From the NCBI GenBank assembly GCA_017964005.1, contig JAGCSR010000027.1, positions 1 to 37,848 of the forward strand: DNA of 37,848 nt, written 5' to 3'. The position numbers and the translations under genes are program-made. Origin of the DNA: Clostridiales bacterium (GTDB taxonomy: Bacteria > Bacillota > Clostridia > Saccharofermentanales > Saccharofermentanaceae). Positions 28,691 through 37,848 of the stretch are shown here, one piece after another. How positions within the stretch are numbered: the first letter of the stretch is position 1; the number at the start of each line of letters is the position of its first letter. The notes beneath the pieces are model-generated. The model was not told the DNA's origin, did no database searches, and saw only the letters and a list, made by a program, of their open reading frames with translations.

Positions 28691-30430
28691 ATGGATTATA
28701 AAGCCCAAATCGCCGCGAATATTGCCAATATAACAGGAATTGCAGCCGAAGACATATATAAGCTCACCGAGATCCCGCCTCAGCTTGATATGGGGGACTA
28801 TGCTTTCCCGTGTTTTGTCCTGGCCAAGACCATGCATAAGGCTCCTCAGGCCATATCTTCTGAGTTGGCATCAAACGAAGAAGTATTGAAGGGTATGGAG
28901 GATGCAGTGGAAGCTGTTGCAGTCGGCCCCTATCTTAACTTCAAGATCAAGAAGGATGTCCTGGCAAGAGAGATCATCAGCGAGATCATCGCAAGCGGTG
29001 ATGAATACGGCAAGAGCAACTTGGGTGAAGGCAAAAACGTTATTGTCGAGTTCTCGTCTCCCAATATCGCCAAGCCGTTCCATGTAGGCCATGCGTTCAC
29101 GACACTTCTGGGCAATTCATTGTCCAAGATCTATACGAGACTCGGATATAACGTTATCAGGATGAACCATCTTGGAGACTATGGCACTCAGTTTGGCAAG
29201 CTCATCACGGCTTACAGGCTTTGGGGCGATGAGGATGCTCTTAACAAAGACCCTATAAACGAGCTCCTGAGGATCTATGTCAAGTTCCACGAAGAAGCAG
29301 AAAACAACCCTGCGTTGGAGGATGATGCCCGCGAGAACTTCAGGAAACTGGAAGAAGGTTCCGCCGAGGAAGTTGCTCTCTGGCAGAGGTTCAGGGATCT
29401 GTCCCTGGATGTCTTCAATCAGCTCTACGACAGAATGGGCATCAGTTTCGATAACTATAACGGCGAATCCTACTATGCCAAGATGGCTGATGAAGTTGTC
29501 GATATGCTTAAGGAGAAGAACCTTCTTGTCGAGAGTGAAGGCGCTCAGGTCGTAACCCTCGATGAGTACAACAACATGCCGCCCTGCATCATCTTAAAGA
29601 GCGACGGAACGACCATTTATGCAACAAGAGATATTGCTGCGATCCTTTACCGTTACAGGAATTACCATTTCGACAAGAACATATATGTGGTAGGAATACC
29701 GCAGGCTCTGCATTTCAGACAGGTTTTCTCGGTTCTTAAGAAGGCAGGTTTTGAATGGGCCGATAACTGTGTGCATGTCGGATTCGGTCTCGTAAAGTTC
29801 AAGGATAATACGGCTTTCTCAACCCGAAAAGGCAATATCGTCAAGCTCGATGAACTCCTGAACGTGACCGTCGCCAAGACAAGAGAGGTTATTGTCGAGA
29901 ACAATAAGACCCGCGGTGGTGAGATGACGGACGAAGAGATCGATTACATTGCGGAGAAGGTAGGTCTCGGCGCAGTAACATACACATATCTCAAGGCAGG
30001 AAGAGAAAGGGATATCCTTTTCGATTGGGATGAGATGTTGGATTTTGAAGGCGATACCGCACCTTATCTTATCTACACATATGCAAGGTCAAGATCTATC
30101 CTGCGCAAGGCGGAAGAGCAGGGATATAAGCCCTCTGGCGTAGATTCCGTATCGGTCCTGACTTCTGATGAAGAGTATGCCCTGATCAGGAGTATGGGAG
30201 ATCTTCCCGATGCGATCAACAGGGCTGCAGCCGAATATGAGCCTTTCATAATCGCAAAGCAGGTAAGCCTTATCGCAAGGAACTTCAATAGATTCTATAA
30301 CAATTCCAAGATCATCAATTCCGATGACGACGGATTAAGGGCTGCAAGACTTACCCTCTGCGAATGCCTTTGTGATGCGATGAAGTCGGGATTAGGGCTT
30401 CTCGGCATCGACGTAGTAGAAAGGATGTAA
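28691..30430 (+). CDS. argS: Arginine-tRNA ligase
   Basis: A 579-aa class I synthetase that charges tRNA-Arg. It has an N-terminal Add-1 domain (about 1-95), the catalytic motif FSSPNIAKPFHVGHAF (HVGH at 131-134), MNHLGDYGTQFG, FSTRKGN in the place of KMSKS, and a C-terminal anticodon-binding DALR domain (APYLIYTYARSRSILRKAEE). The length is as expected for bacterial ArgRS. An upstream extension in the same frame to 28553 would overlap the mraY-like gene. The ATG at 28691 with GGAGG seven bases upstream is the right start. pepF and an rRNA methyltransferase follow in the same direction. Confidence 0.97.
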   Translation: MDYKAQIAANIANITGIAAEDIYKLTEIPPQLDMGDYAFPCFVLAKTMHKAPQAISSELASNEEVLKGMEDAVEAVAVGPYLNFKIKKDVLAREIISEIIASGDEYGKSNLGEGKNVIVEFSSPNIAKPFHVGHAFTTLLGNSLSKIYTRLGYNVIRMNHLGDYGTQFGKLITAYRLWGDEDALNKDPINELLRIYVKFHEEAENNPALEDDARENFRKLEEGSAEEVALWQRFRDLSLDVFNQLYDRMGISFDNYNGESYYAKMADEVVDMLKEKNLLVESEGAQVVTLDEYNNMPPCIILKSDGTTIYATRDIAAILYRYRNYHFDKNIYVVGIPQALHFRQVFSVLKKAGFEWADNCVHVGFGLVKFKDNTAFSTRKGNIVKLDELLNVTVAKTREVIVENNKTRGGEMTDEEIDYIAEKVGLGAVTYTYLKAGRERDILFDWDEMLDFEGDTAPYLIYTYARSRSILRKAEEQGYKPSGVDSVSVLTSDEEYALIRSMGDLPDAINRAAAEYEPFIIAKQVSLIARNFNRFYNNSKIINSDDDGLRAARLTLCECLCDAMKSGLGLLGIDVVERM

Positions 30431-30437
30431 TCTTCCG

Positions 30438-32147
30438 ATGGAGCAGTCAAACGACAATTCAATGCCCTTATTTAAGGATCTGGTCTATGAAAGGCCTGAT
30501 ATAGAAGCATTCAGGAAGACAGTACGCGACATAAGACTTAAGCTTATGACCGCAACGGATCCTGATTTCGCTGCGGATACTCTTTTCGAGTATGAGCAGG
30601 AGATAAGCCGGATCGATACAGCTTACGCGCTCTGTAATATCAGGCACGACCTTAACACCCAGGATGAGTTCTTTGTAAAGGAACTGGAGTTTTTCGACGA
30701 AGCCCTGGCAACTGTTTCGGAACTTCAGGCCGCGGTGCTGTCGATCCTTCTGACCTGTCCTTGTAAAGATACATTGAGAGAACGTTTTGGCGACATGATC
30801 TTCCGTAAAGCCCAGAACCATAAAGATACGGTATCCAGCGAGATCCTGGATGAACTGGTGGAAGAGTCGACTCTCGAAAATGAGTATTCCCAGCTTCAGT
30901 CGGAAGCAGAAATTGAGTTTGGCAAACAGACTCTTAACCTGAGCCTTCTTACCCCGTACCTTGAGTCCTCCGACAGACAGGTCAGGGCCAAGGCTTCTTA
31001 TGCTCTCGATAACTACTACATGAGCCGCAAGGACGATTTCGACCGTATATACGACAATATGGTCAGGGTCAGGACCGAGGCTGCAAGAAAGCTCGGCTAT
31101 AAGAACTTTACCGAGCTCGGGTACAAGAGGATGGAGCGTTACGATTACGGAAGGGAAGATATAGAGCGGTTCCGCGAGAATATCCTCAAGTATTTCGTGC
31201 CTTTGTCTGTCCAGATAAGGAAGAACCAGCAGGAGCGTTTTGGTTACGATAAGCTCATGTTCTACGATCTCCCGGCCCTGGTCCGTGACGGTAACCCCGT
31301 TCCGTCCGTCAAGGGCAAGGATTACGATAAAGCGGCAGGCGAATTCTTCCGCAAGATGTTCGGACACGATCCTTCGTTCTTCGATGTCCTGTCTGAGCAC
31401 GGCTTCACGGATCTTCTGTCAAGACCTGCCAAGTCTACGGGCGGATACTGCGTATATCTTGAAGATAACGCGATCCCCTATATCTTCATGAACGGCAACG
31501 GCACGGCTGACGATGTTGCGACCATAATCCACGAGGGCGGTCATGCATATGCGGCCATCAGGAGCGCCGATTCGTCTCCTTTCGTAGAATGCCAGTCTCC
31601 GACGCTTGAAACCTGTGAGATCCATTCCACGGCCATGGAATATATGAGCTATCCCTACATGGATATATTCTACAAGGACAACGCCGATCTGTACCGTCAG
31701 CTCCACATGACACAGGGAATACTGTTCCTGCCGTACGGTTGTATGGTGGATGAGTTCCAGCACCTGGTATACGACAATCCCGATATGGGTATCGACGACC
31801 GTCACAAGGCATGGAGATACCTGGAAGAGAAGTACCAGCCCTTCATAAACTACGACGACAAGCTCCCGTTCCATAAGATCGGCGGCGCATGGCAGAAGAA
31901 AGACCATATCTTCACAACGCCTTTCTACTATATCGATTACTGCCTGTCTCAGATATGCGCCCTCGAACTCTGGCAGGAGTCCACACTGGACATGAAGAGC
32001 GCACTCCATAAGTATAACGAACTCTGTGTTGCGGGCGGTAACGATACGTTCCTCAACCTTATAAAAAATGCGGGGATCGATTCTCCTTTCGAGACTGATA
32101 CGATCAAGAAGATTGCATATTCCTGCAGTAAGTTCCTCGAGTTATGA
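30438..32147 (+). CDS. pepF: Oligoendopeptidase F family (M3) metallopeptidase
   Basis: A 569-aa cytoplasmic zinc peptidase that cleaves short peptides. The zinc site is IIHEGGHAYA (His365, Glu366, His369) with the third ligand Glu394 in TCEIHSTAMEY. The N-terminal helical region has the oligoendopeptidase pattern. The motif before the zinc site reads RPAKSTGGYCVYL, close to the usual RKGKRSGAYC. The C-terminal region includes the substrate-groove block GGAWQKKDHIF and FYYIDYCLSQICAL, usual for the family. It starts 8 bases after argS without a strong ribosome site. The next gene overlaps its stop by four bases, so it is probably a translationally coupled operon. Confidence 0.93.
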   Translation: MEQSNDNSMPLFKDLVYERPDIEAFRKTVRDIRLKLMTATDPDFAADTLFEYEQEISRIDTAYALCNIRHDLNTQDEFFVKELEFFDEALATVSELQAAVLSILLTCPCKDTLRERFGDMIFRKAQNHKDTVSSEILDELVEESTLENEYSQLQSEAEIEFGKQTLNLSLLTPYLESSDRQVRAKASYALDNYYMSRKDDFDRIYDNMVRVRTEAARKLGYKNFTELGYKRMERYDYGREDIERFRENILKYFVPLSVQIRKNQQERFGYDKLMFYDLPALVRDGNPVPSVKGKDYDKAAGEFFRKMFGHDPSFFDVLSEHGFTDLLSRPAKSTGGYCVYLEDNAIPYIFMNGNGTADDVATIIHEGGHAYAAIRSADSSPFVECQSPTLETCEIHSTAMEYMSYPYMDIFYKDNADLYRQLHMTQGILFLPYGCMVDEFQHLVYDNPDMGIDDRHKAWRYLEEKYQPFINYDDKLPFHKIGGAWQKKDHIFTTPFYYIDYCLSQICALELWQESTLDMKSALHKYNELCVAGGNDTFLNLIKNAGIDSPFETDTIKKIAYSCSKFLEL

Positions 32148-33535
32148 AGCTGCCGGATAAGTTCACGGATGAGATGAATACTTTCTTTGCCTCATACGAT
32201 GTGGGGCAGGAAGGTTTCTGGGAGAGCTTCGACCAGCCCTCAGCCAAGGGAATAAGGATCTCGAGGAGCAAAGTCAGGGACATTGATGGCAGGAGGACGG
32301 TCCTGGCGCAGACAGGCTGCGAAGAAGATCCTGTCCTATGGTGCGACGGAGGATACTATTCCGGATCAGATAAGCCCGGAAAGTCTCCTTTCTACCATGC
32401 TGGCGTCCTGTATCCTCAGGAACCGTCGGCAATGCTTCCTGCAGCGATACTTAATGCCAAACCCGGAGATATAGTCCTTGATATGTGCGCGGCCCCCGGA
32501 GGCAAAGCCACCAGGATAGGTGAAGACCTGATGGGCGAAGGTATACTCGTTGCCAACGAGATCAACTTCAAACGTTCCAAGGCGCTCCTTCGCAACATTG
32601 AACGCGCCGGAATCCCTAATGCCGTCATATTGAATGAGACTCCCGAAAACATAGCGTCTAAGCTTCCTCATTTCTTCGATAAGATAATCATCGATGCCCC
32701 CTGTTCCGGCGAGGGCATGATGCGCCGTGACGACCAGGCAGTCAGAAGTTATCTCAAATTCGGTCCCGATACAGTTATCCCGATTCAAAGAGATATCCTG
32801 GAAAGTGCAGCGGTACTGCTGAAGAATAAAGGTGAGATAGTATATTCGACCTGCACATTCTGTGTTGACGAAGACGAGAACATGATCTTGGGATTCCTTG
32901 CAAGACACCCCGAATTCCATGTGGTTAAACACGATCTTCCAGAAGGGGTATCTGCAAGTCCCGTGTTAAAGGGCGCCATGAGGATATGGCCTCATCTTGC
33001 AAGAGGAGACGGGCATTTCTGTGTTCACCTTAAGAGGGAATCAGAGGATCTGGATCCTGAATATGATTTTGAACCTGCAAAGCCCCGTAAAGATGAGGAC
33101 ATGCATAAGGCTTTTATGGAAGATCTGTTAAAGCCGGTTTATAGCGCTGTGTTTGACGGCAGGGTCTTAAGGAACGGACAGAGTCTAGTAATACCTGCCA
33201 TGAACGAGAGGCTTCTAAGGGGACTCAAAGGCGTAAAGAACGGTATGTTCTTAGGCGAGATCGAAACAAAAGGGTCGAAGAAGATATTTGCCCCGTCCAA
33301 CAGTCTCCCGCTCCTTTTCACCGGGGACATGATAAGGGAAGATTCTTTCGCAAACCTTGATCATGATGACATCAACCTTGCAAAGTACCTTAAAGGTGAG
33401 ACTATACCTGCTCATGATACCCTTAAATCACAGGGATACGTCCTTATCGGCGTGGAAGGGTATCCGCTGGGCTTAGGCAAGATTACGCAGGGCATGATCA
33501 AGAATCTGTATCCTGCTTCGTGGAGAATGGAATAA
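32144..33535 (+). CDS. rsmF: RsmF-type 16S rRNA m5C methyltransferase (NOL1/NOP2/sun family)
   Basis: A 463-aa SAM-dependent methyltransferase that should methylate a cytosine of rRNA at C5. The SAM site is VLDMCAAPGGKATRIGEDL. The two catalytic cysteines are present: Cys187 in DAPCSGEGM and Cys237 in YSTCTFCVDEDENM. A short N-terminal domain precedes the fold, and the C-terminal 150 residues form the PUA-like extension found in RsmF. The name is by similarity; a tRNA or other rRNA target cannot be excluded. The ATG overlaps the pepF stop by four bases (ATGA). Confidence 0.9.
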   Translation: MKLPDKFTDEMNTFFASYDVGQEGFWESFDQPSAKGIRISRSKVRDIDGRRTVLAQTGCEEDPVLWCDGGYYSGSDKPGKSPFYHAGVLYPQEPSAMLPAAILNAKPGDIVLDMCAAPGGKATRIGEDLMGEGILVANEINFKRSKALLRNIERAGIPNAVILNETPENIASKLPHFFDKIIIDAPCSGEGMMRRDDQAVRSYLKFGPDTVIPIQRDILESAAVLLKNKGEIVYSTCTFCVDEDENMILGFLARHPEFHVVKHDLPEGVSASPVLKGAMRIWPHLARGDGHFCVHLKRESEDLDPEYDFEPAKPRKDEDMHKAFMEDLLKPVYSAVFDGRVLRNGQSLVIPAMNERLLRGLKGVKNGMFLGEIETKGSKKIFAPSNSLPLLFTGDMIREDSFANLDHDDINLAKYLKGETIPAHDTLKSQGYVLIGVEGYPLGLGKITQGMIKNLYPASWRME

Positions 33536-33545
33536 TTTCTGTTTA

Positions 33546-33575
33546 TTGTTTAATATAATCTTTTTCTGATATAAT
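33546..33575 (+). promoter_or_regulatory. Strong promoter of the LRR/SLH gene pair
   Basis: TTGTTT (33546-33551), an 18-base spacer and TATAAT (33570-33575) with TGA directly ahead, an extended -10. The surrounding DNA is very A+T-rich. About 58 bases of leader follow before AAGGGGG and the ATG. Confidence 0.8.
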
Positions 33576-33633
33576 TATTTAGTGGTTTTATGCCATTTGA
33601 GTGATCTTTGGCTAATGATAAGGGGGTATTATT

Positions 33634-35913
33634 ATGCATAGCAAAAGTCGTGAATTATTGATCAAATTACTGTTATCCGTAGTTTCAGTAGTGTTTGCAT
33701 TGGGTCTTGTGATCATTCCGTCCAAGAACGTCAACGCTGATGTGGAGGATCCTATCCAACCCGGAGAAACTATTAAGATCGATTATTCTGAAGATTCAGT
33801 CCACTATCTCACATTTACACTCGAAGAAGACTCTTATGTAAATATTTTCGGGGAGGGAATACTTTCACCAACGTTTCGCTTGTATTCGGTCGATGACCCG
33901 GATTTTTATGATTCTTATGGTTCATTCTTTATCGATTTCCTGAAAAAGGGATCATACAGGTTACAGGCATCTATCTATAACACACGTGACGAAGATTATT
34001 ATGCGACTTTAAATGCATATCCTGCTGATACTGAGAAGGTCGCTGATGTTGATGAGAACAATTTTCCTGATCCTGTTTTAAGAAAAAAGATTAAAAAATC
34101 TGCAGATCTTAACAACGACAATATACTTACGGTAAATGAATTGAAAGTTGTATATTTCTTTTCCGGAGATTATAGTAATCTTTCAGATGATGACTACATC
34201 ACCAATTTTAAGGGGATCGAGTATCTGACTTCAGTAAAACGCTTGTCAATAGATAACCAAAGGGCTACTTCTATCGATCTGAGCAATCTGTCTGAATTGG
34301 TTACATTCACTTGCAGAGACAGTTATTTGACTTCTCTGGATCTCAGTAATAACCCGAAGATAGAGCGTATTTATGTTGACCGGTCTCCTCTGTCTGAACT
34401 GAATGTTGACGGTTGTAATGAATTGGTTCAAATAGATATTCAAATGACAAATATGGAGATATTGGATTTTAATCTGCCTAATTTGATGAGTATAACTTGC
34501 GGGAGTTACGGTTCGACCGATTATAATCTGAAAATACTTGATTTGAGCAGATGCCCCAAACTTGCCGGTATCAGATGTACGCATTGTCCTAATCTTGAAA
34601 AAATGTACCTTCCTAAACCCTTGTCTGAATTTATGCCTTCAAGCAGTTATGTTGGTCCCAACCCGTTTGGGGGAAACTATGCAGAAGGTGTTGTTCTCAC
34701 AGAAGATGATTGGAAATATGAAGGAGTTACATGGACAGGTTCAGAAGATTCGGGTTTCAGCAAAGCTGTTGCAAACTATAAGTGTACTCATCCTGATGCT
34801 TTAGATTACGAAAAACATATCGAATGTGATCTTACTTCTAAGCAGACATCCGATGCAACCTGTGAGAAGGCCGGAACAGTAGAATACAAAGCTGTCTTGG
34901 CTGCCGGTAAAGCACGTGACGGGAAAGCTGTTAATGAAACTAATACGGTAAATATCCCGGCAGCTAAGGGCCATAAGTGGGGAGACTGGAGCATAACTGC
35001 TCCGGCATCTGTAGATAAACCCGGTACAAAGACAAGAACCTGTTCGGTATGCGGAAAGAAAGAGACAGTTGATGTCGCTAAACTTACTCCGACACCTACA
35101 ACAAAACCTGCAGCAGGTCCTACAAAGACTTCCGAACCTTCTGTCTCGCTGACACTCAACAAGACAAAGGCAGAAGTCGTATGCGGCAAGGACCTGACAC
35201 TCAAAGCAACTCTTAAGGGTTCATCTGCAAAGATAACCTGGAAGTCTTCTGATACAAAGGTTGCAACTGTAGATTCCAATGGAAAGATCACGGCTAAGAT
35301 GGCAGGAACTGTAACAGTCACTGCAACAGCCGCAGGGAAGACTGCCATATGCACGGTTACTGTTCTCTATAAAGATGTAACCAACAGCAAGGACTTCTGG
35401 TATGCTCCGACCAACTATCTTACTGCAAAGGGCGTAGTCAAGGGCTACGATAAGCAGACGAAGTTCAAGCCGGCTAATGTCTGCACCCGTGCACAGATGG
35501 TAACGTTCATCTGGAGACTTATGGGAGAACCGGCACCTAAGACAAAGACCTGTAAGTTCAAGGATGTAAAGACTAAGGATTACTTCTATAAGGCCTGTCT
35601 CTGGGGTAATGAGAACCATATCGTAGAAGGATATAAGGACGGAACATTCGGACCACAGGTCGTATGTGCGCGCCGTCATGCGGTAACATTCCTTTGGAGA
35701 CTTGCTGGCAAACCTTCTCCGAAGAATGCCAAGAATAAGTTCAAGGATGTTAAGAAGTCTGATTATTTCTACACGGCAACTCTCTGGGCATCTGAGCAGA
35801 ATATCCTCGCAGGCTATAAGGATGGCACGTTCAAGCCTAACGGCGACTGTCTGAGAAGACAGATGGTTACGTTCCTCTATAAGTACGATAAGTTTGTTAA
35901 TGGGAAAGGATAA
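33634..35913 (+). CDS. LRR / EF-hand / SLH surface protein
   Basis: A 759-aa secreted protein. The signal peptide (1 to about 36) ends NVNADVE. A beta-sandwich-like region (about 40-130) resembles a pre-peptidase-type domain. Residues 158-169 (DLNNDNILTVNE) fit a calcium-binding EF-hand loop. Residues about 190-335 hold leucine-rich repeats of the SLDLSNNPKIERI type, usually a protein-binding solenoid. A Cys-rich linker domain (HKWGDWSITAPASV, TCSVCGKKE) and a Pro/Thr stretch follow. A Big_2 domain (about 508-582) and three SLH repeats (about 585-759) complete it. AAGGGGG precedes the ATG. The N-terminal half is markedly more A+T-rich than the SLH end. The LRR ligand is unknown. Confidence 0.9.
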   Translation: MHSKSRELLIKLLLSVVSVVFALGLVIIPSKNVNADVEDPIQPGETIKIDYSEDSVHYLTFTLEEDSYVNIFGEGILSPTFRLYSVDDPDFYDSYGSFFIDFLKKGSYRLQASIYNTRDEDYYATLNAYPADTEKVADVDENNFPDPVLRKKIKKSADLNNDNILTVNELKVVYFFSGDYSNLSDDDYITNFKGIEYLTSVKRLSIDNQRATSIDLSNLSELVTFTCRDSYLTSLDLSNNPKIERIYVDRSPLSELNVDGCNELVQIDIQMTNMEILDFNLPNLMSITCGSYGSTDYNLKILDLSRCPKLAGIRCTHCPNLEKMYLPKPLSEFMPSSSYVGPNPFGGNYAEGVVLTEDDWKYEGVTWTGSEDSGFSKAVANYKCTHPDALDYEKHIECDLTSKQTSDATCEKAGTVEYKAVLAAGKARDGKAVNETNTVNIPAAKGHKWGDWSITAPASVDKPGTKTRTCSVCGKKETVDVAKLTPTPTTKPAAGPTKTSEPSVSLTLNKTKAEVVCGKDLTLKATLKGSSAKITWKSSDTKVATVDSNGKITAKMAGTVTVTATAAGKTAICTVTVLYKDVTNSKDFWYAPTNYLTAKGVVKGYDKQTKFKPANVCTRAQMVTFIWRLMGEPAPKTKTCKFKDVKTKDYFYKACLWGNENHIVEGYKDGTFGPQVVCARRHAVTFLWRLAGKPSPKNAKNKFKDVKKSDYFYTATLWASEQNILAGYKDGTFKPNGDCLRRQMVTFLYKYDKFVNGKG
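35080..35521 (+). repeat. First copy of a 442-bp duplicated Big_2-SLH module
   Basis: Aligns without gaps to 37407-37848 with about 19 mismatches by eye (about 96% identity). The window ends inside the second copy, so the full length is unknown. Confidence 0.9.
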
Positions 35914-35936
35914 TTGGTTCATAAGGAGTTCGGTTT

Positions 35937-37848
35937 ATGATTAAATCCGGAAAGATATTGATCAGAGTGCTATTTATCGCAGTGTCACTGGTATTTGCAT
36001 TGGGGCTGGTGATCATACCGTCTAAGATGGTTAAAGCTGATGAAAGCACTTATGATATTGCTCCGGGGCAAGAGTTTGATGTTGATTCATCCTTTGGAAA
36101 GTTCTGGTTAAAACTGAAAGTTACGACACCTCAAGTATATAACATCAGTTCTGTAGGAAGTGATTTGATAACAGTTGATCTTTATGCTTCGGATAAGACT
36201 TCCCTTATCGGTAGAACTGTAAACCAATGCTTTTCGCTTACCAGTTATCTTACACCGGGAACTTATTATTATTTGATCAGCCCTTTCAATGATACATTTT
36301 TGTGGGATGATAATAAGATCTGTTTGAGTTCATTTGATGAACAGGCACCAGTAGTTAATGTCAGTCCGGATGTTTTCCCTGATCCGCAATTCAGGAAGTA
36401 TATCAACGATAAAGTAGACGTTAATGATGATGATGTTCTGACCCAGGGGGAAATAGATGCAACTATCCGTATCGTTTTGCAAAACGATTATCCGGATTTA
36501 AAGTCTGTAAAGGGGATCGAATATCTTACCTCTCTAAAAAGATTATCTATTTATCAAAAACCCGAGCTTTCAAATATTGATCTGAGCAAAAACATAAAAC
36601 TTGAGAGTTTAGAATTTTGGCAGACTGGTATTTCCAGTCTTGATCTTAGTAATAACAAAGAATTGATATATTTGAACTGCTGTAAGAACAATATATCGAC
36701 TCTTGATGTCAGTATGTGTCCGAAACTCGAGTACCTTGACGTATACTCTAATCCTCTTACAGAATTGAATATTGATGGTTGTTATAAATTGGTTAATTTA
36801 TCCGTATACCAAACTAATCTTAAGAGTTTGGATCTTAACTGTCCTAACCTGTATTTTTTTATGTGTTATGAAATGCCTGAACTGGAGACTCTTGATATAA
36901 GCCGGATTACATCAGTTTGTGTAGTTAGGTGTGATTCGAATCCAAAACTTCAAGTGGTTTATATGCCCCAGGATAATCATATGTCTGTCAAAATTGACGA
37001 AAATGGTCCCCAAAGAATTTATCTGAAATCCGGGGATTGGACTTTGACAGGGATCGAATGGGTAGGAGATGAAACATCAGGATATACGGGTGCAGTAGCA
37101 AATTATAAATGCACAAAGGACGGTGTAACTGATTATACCAAGCAGGTCCCGATGGATATCTCATCTGATGTTACAGCAGCAAGTTGTGACGTGAACGGTA
37201 AAACGGTTTACACGGCAAAGCTGTCAGCACTTGAGGCCAGGGACGGTAAAGCATTGGTAAGTGACCCTGTATCTTTAAATATCCCGCTTGCCAAAGGACA
37301 CAAGTGGGGTGAATGGAAAGTGTCAACTCCTGCCACGGTCGAAAAACCGGGCACAAAAACAAGATCCTGTTCGGTTTGCGGTAAGACAGAGACAGCAGAT
37401 ATTGCAAAACTTACTCCAACACCTACAACAAAACCTGCAGCAGGTCCTACAAAGACTTCCGAACCTTCTGTCTCGCTGACACTCAACAAGACAAAGGCAG
37501 AAGTCGTATGCGGCAAGAACCTGACACTCAAAGCAACTCTTAAGGGTTCATCTGCAAAGATAACATGGAAGTCCTCTGATACAAAGGTTGCAACTGTAGA
37601 TTCCAATGGTAAGATCACGGCTAAGATGGCAGGTACTGTTACGATAACTGCAACTTCAGCAGGGAAGGCTGCCATATGCACGGTTACTGTTCTCTATAAA
37701 GATGTAACCAACAGCAAGGACTTCTGGTATGCTCCGACCAACTACCTGACTGCCAAGGGTGTAGTAAAGGGCTACGATAAGCAGACGAAGTTCAAGCCGG
37801 CTAATGTCTGCACCCGTGCACAGATGGTAACGTTCATCTGGAGACTTA
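35937..37848 (+). CDS. Second LRR / EF-hand / SLH surface protein (3' end cut by window)
   Basis: Open from the ATG at 35937 (ATAAGGAG upstream) to the window edge, 637 codons. It has the same plan as the protein just before it: a signal peptide (VFALGLVIIPSKMVKADES), a short beta domain, an EF-hand-like loop DVNDDDVLTQGE after FPDPQFRKYINDK, leucine-rich repeats (SLDLSNNKELIYLNCCKNNI), the HKWGEWKVSTPATV/CSVCGK segment, a Pro/Thr linker, a Big_2 domain and the first SLH repeat. It follows the earlier gene by 23 bases, so they form one operon. The N-terminal half has diverged strongly from its neighbour, whereas from 37407 on the DNA is nearly identical. Confidence 0.92.
   Translation, partial: MIKSGKILIRVLFIAVSLVFALGLVIIPSKMVKADESTYDIAPGQEFDVDSSFGKFWLKLKVTTPQVYNISSVGSDLITVDLYASDKTSLIGRTVNQCFSLTSYLTPGTYYYLISPFNDTFLWDDNKICLSSFDEQAPVVNVSPDVFPDPQFRKYINDKVDVNDDDVLTQGEIDATIRIVLQNDYPDLKSVKGIEYLTSLKRLSIYQKPELSNIDLSKNIKLESLEFWQTGISSLDLSNNKELIYLNCCKNNISTLDVSMCPKLEYLDVYSNPLTELNIDGCYKLVNLSVYQTNLKSLDLNCPNLYFFMCYEMPELETLDISRITSVCVVRCDSNPKLQVVYMPQDNHMSVKIDENGPQRIYLKSGDWTLTGIEWVGDETSGYTGAVANYKCTKDGVTDYTKQVPMDISSDVTAASCDVNGKTVYTAKLSALEARDGKALVSDPVSLNIPLAKGHKWGEWKVSTPATVEKPGTKTRSCSVCGKTETADIAKLTPTPTTKPAAGPTKTSEPSVSLTLNKTKAEVVCGKNLTLKATLKGSSAKITWKSSDTKVATVDSNGKITAKMAGTVTITATSAGKAAICTVTVLYKDVTNSKDFWYAPTNYLTAKGVVKGYDKQTKFKPANVCTRAQMVTFIWRL
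37407..37848 (+). repeat. Second copy of the duplicated Big_2-SLH module
   Basis: Partner of 35080-35521, same orientation, offset 2327 bases. Differences are scattered and mostly silent or conservative. The copy continues past the window end. Confidence 0.9.

Noticed and set aside
1..37848. CRISPR array or cas genes
   Set aside because: No regularly spaced direct repeats and no Cas-like protein; the only long repeats are coding SLH/Big_2 modules.

Overview
The window looks like the chromosome of an anaerobic member of the Bacillota, class Clostridia, with moderate G+C. The basis is the Firmicutes-type tRNAs with encoded CCA, strong GGAGG-type ribosome binding sites, S-layer homology (SLH) surface proteins of the CTRAQ-V-T-F-W-R type, a separate divergent GyrB/GyrA-like pair, and a clostridial-type polysaccharide-deacetylase-like protein. 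Genus cannot be decided from the sequence alone. No rRNA, CRISPR array, integrase or transposase was seen.

Layout. Positions 1-3700 hold the tail of one SLH protein, a complete 802-aa SLH protein, and a decayed SLH locus (signal-peptide stub with a frameshift, a hypothetical gene, and a relic SLH C-terminus). A RelB/DinJ-YafQ type toxin-antitoxin pair follows (3799-4345). Next is a housekeeping block: glyA-rarA-dtd on the plus strand meeting argJ on the minus strand (4558-8849). A tRNA-His/Gln/Lys cluster with a large hairpin follows, then a probably leaderless acetyltransferase gene, an SH3 lipoprotein, tRNA-Gly/Arg and a zinc-ribbon protein (8922-11456). Positions 11601-17770 form an operon of parE-like, parC-like and a membrane-anchored protein with a deacetylase fold that seems to have lost its metal ligands. 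Positions 17882-21232 encode a PH-domain protein, a sirtuin with a lysine-rich histone-H1-like tail, and a membrane-embedded MutS-type ATPase. Positions 21319-25794 encode a kinase-like / von Willebrand A / PP2C triad with a fourth highly charged protein. An SLH-anchored transglutaminase-like protein follows at once. Then come a minus-strand MraY-like transferase and an argS - oligoendopeptidase - rRNA m5C methyltransferase run. The window ends with two tandem LRR/EF-hand/SLH proteins, the second cut by the window edge.

How the genes fit together. The SLH proteins share a near-identical C-terminal cassette (Pro/Thr linker, Ig-like domain, three SLH repeats with five conserved cysteines) under unrelated N-terminal domains. 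This is the signature of a surface-protein family evolving by module swapping and gene conversion. The most system-like stretch is 21319-25794. It resembles the kinase/vWA/PP2C (TerY-P-like) signalling triads known from Ter-type stress loci, but no TerD or TerC gene is visible here. The kinase carries an extra N-terminal PIN-like domain, the phosphatase is tail-anchored in the membrane, and a fourth coiled-coil/acidic protein could be a substrate or scaffold. The sirtuin and MutS-like genes just upstream may or may not be functionally connected; a separate promoter lies between them.
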